13,820 nucleotides of DNA, taken from positions 1 to 13,820 of the forward strand of contig CAZBWA010000047.1 of assembly GCA_964495555.1 (NCBI GenBank), read 5' to 3'. The notes beneath the pieces are model-generated. The model saw only the letters and a program-made list of their open reading frames with translations, ran no database searches and was not told the DNA's origin. Origin of the DNA: VGCC01 sp964495555 (GTDB taxonomy: Bacteria; Actinomycetota; Actinomycetes; S36-B12). A program made the position numbers and the translations under genes. Positions within the stretch are counted from its first letter, which is position 1. Every line of letters starts with the position of its first letter. Positions 12,924 through 13,820 of the stretch are shown piece after piece.

Positions 12924-13820
12924 TCAGGATGACGCTGCGGCACCCTGGTCGTTTCGCCGCAAGCGGCGAGCATCGAAGGAATAGAGACCGAACGCAGCGA
13001 GTCCCACCACGATCTGCGGCAGGAACCACACGAGACGCCAAATGAGATCCGCGGCAACGGCAGTCGAGTTCGCGATCCCGAACCCCGTGAGGAGCAGAAC
13101 CAGCGTCGCGTCGACGGTCCCTAGCCCACCGGGCGTAATGGGAAAACTCGTCAACAGGAGGGCGAGGGAGAACGCTGCGAAGGCCTCGATGGGGGTGATC
13201 GGGTGTGGAAACGCACCCAGTGCGGCGAGTGCAGCGATGAGGACGAAGAAGGGTGTGAGTTGGGCCGCAGCGTTCGTCACCGTGAGGGGAAGCCACCGCG
13301 TCTTGAACAACTCACCTGCTTCGGCGCTGAAGTTCACCAGGGTGGGCGTGATGTCTGGCGCATGCTTCTTGATGAGCCGATAGGCCCAGTTCACCAGGGG
13401 CTGGAGCCGACGGCCGAGCGCCTGCGCACTCTCCACGCTGCGCAGCATCAGCCAGATGCCGAGCACCGATGCGATCACGATGACCGCTCCCACGATCGCC
13501 GCGGTCAGGAAGCCGGCCGTGGAGCGTCCTTCGAACACGAGCAAGATCACCGCGAGCGCGGGAGTCCCCAGCACCATCAGGTAGGTCCAGATCGCATCCG
13601 CGCTGACGGCGGCCGCCGACTTCGTCGGAGGCACTCCGTACTTGCCGAGGATCGCGTACTGCGTGCCGACCGCGACCGCGCCGCCACCCGGGATCACGTT
13701 GCTCACGAGAAAGCCCGCCTGTCGGTCGACGAACGCGGCCCGGTATCCAAGTCCGGGGATCGCGGCCATCGCGGTGAGCGGATACACGGCGATATTGAGC
13801 ACGCATGTGAGGGCCAGGAT
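12924..13820 (-). CDS. Lysylphosphatidylglycerol synthase-type (UPF0104) membrane protein, partial
   Basis: The reading frame stays open through the right edge, so the N-terminus lies outside the window; 298 residues are present. Upstream of the internal GTG at 13802 the frame reads ILALTC, which extends a membrane helix and argues that 13802 is not the true start. Conserved family features are VIPGGGAVAVG at about 43-53 and FPITPGGLGTVD at about 226-237, the family's PGGLG motif, here followed by D rather than the usual E. About seven hydrophobic segments are visible and the C-terminus is basic (RRLRR). This is the membrane (flippase-like) domain related to MprF, without sign of the aminoacyl-transferase domain in the part seen. 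A role in lipid flipping is inferred from family only. Confidence 0.85.
   Translation of the reverse strand: MLALTCVLNIAVYPLTAMAAIPGLGYRAAFVDRQAGFLVSNVIPGGGAVAVGTQYAILGKYGVPPTKSAAAVSADAIWTYLMVLGTPALAVILLVFEGRSTAGFLTAAIVGAVIVIASVLGIWLMLRSVESAQALGRRLQPLVNWAYRLIKKHAPDITPTLVNFSAEAGELFKTRWLPLTVTNAAAQLTPFFVLIAALAALGAFPHPITPIEAFAAFSLALLLTSFPITPGGLGTVDATLVLLLTGFGIANSTAVAADLIWRLVWFLPQIVVGLAAFGLYSFDARRLRRNDQGAAASS

Noticed and set aside
12953..12968. A 7-bp inverted repeat (TCGCCGC/GCGGCGA) with a 2-nt loop as a terminator or regulatory site.
   Set aside because: It falls inside the UPF0104-type coding region and encodes the basic RRLRR tail, so codon choice explains it. It is on the wrong side of the stop to terminate that gene.
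1..13820. A defence island, mobile element, CRISPR array or biosynthetic cluster.
   Set aside because: No nuclease, transposase, integrase, Cas, toxin-antitoxin or core biosynthetic gene is present. No direct repeats or tRNA ends were found, and base composition looks even along the window.

Overview
The window is a gene-dense, GC-rich stretch of bacterial chromosome that looks like a free-living actinobacterium. The signs are strong G/C preference at third codon positions, frequent GTG starts, and start codons placed only about 6 bases behind a TANNNT promoter element, which is the layout of leaderless mRNAs common in Actinomycetota. I see no tRNA, rRNA, CRISPR array, insertion sequence, phage gene or integrase, and no gap between genes is longer than about 90 bases. 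I cannot name the genus from this sequence.

Layout, left to right. (1) Plus strand, 21-2020: a divergent ZIP-family metal transporter, a YczE/YitT-type membrane protein and a small secreted protein of unknown function. (2) Minus strand, 2053-4160: a histidine phosphatase and a drug-efflux-type MFS transporter, coupled by a GTGA stop/start overlap. (3) Plus strand, 4243-5346: an AI-2E family permease, whose end overlaps tail-to-tail with a minus-strand CorA-type Mg2+ channel (5324-6343). (4) Plus strand, 6425-8766: a hotdog thioesterase, a DedA/VTT membrane protein and a cytochrome P450. (5) Minus strand, 8775-12021: in transcription order a PNPOx-fold flavin/deazaflavin-type protein, a LysE-type exporter, an SGNH hydrolase, polyphosphate kinase 2 and a DUF1622 membrane protein. 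(6) Plus strand, 12081-12917: an EamA/DMT transporter. (7) Minus strand: the C-terminal part of a lysylphosphatidylglycerol-synthase-type (UPF0104) membrane protein that runs off the right edge.

Ten of the sixteen genes encode integral membrane proteins, mostly transporters. Several bear on metal or phosphate balance (ZIP, CorA, PPK2) or on envelope lipids (DedA, UPF0104, thioesterase), but nothing ties them into one dedicated pathway. I read the region as ordinary housekeeping and accessory chromosome and found no convincing new multi-gene system. The most informative signal is a recurrent promoter/start grammar, TANNNT + 6 nt + ATG/GTG, seen exactly at seven genes and in close variants at five more. 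It fixes several starts and marks the transcription units. A second notable signal is a perfect 12-bp palindrome inside the polyphosphate kinase promoter.
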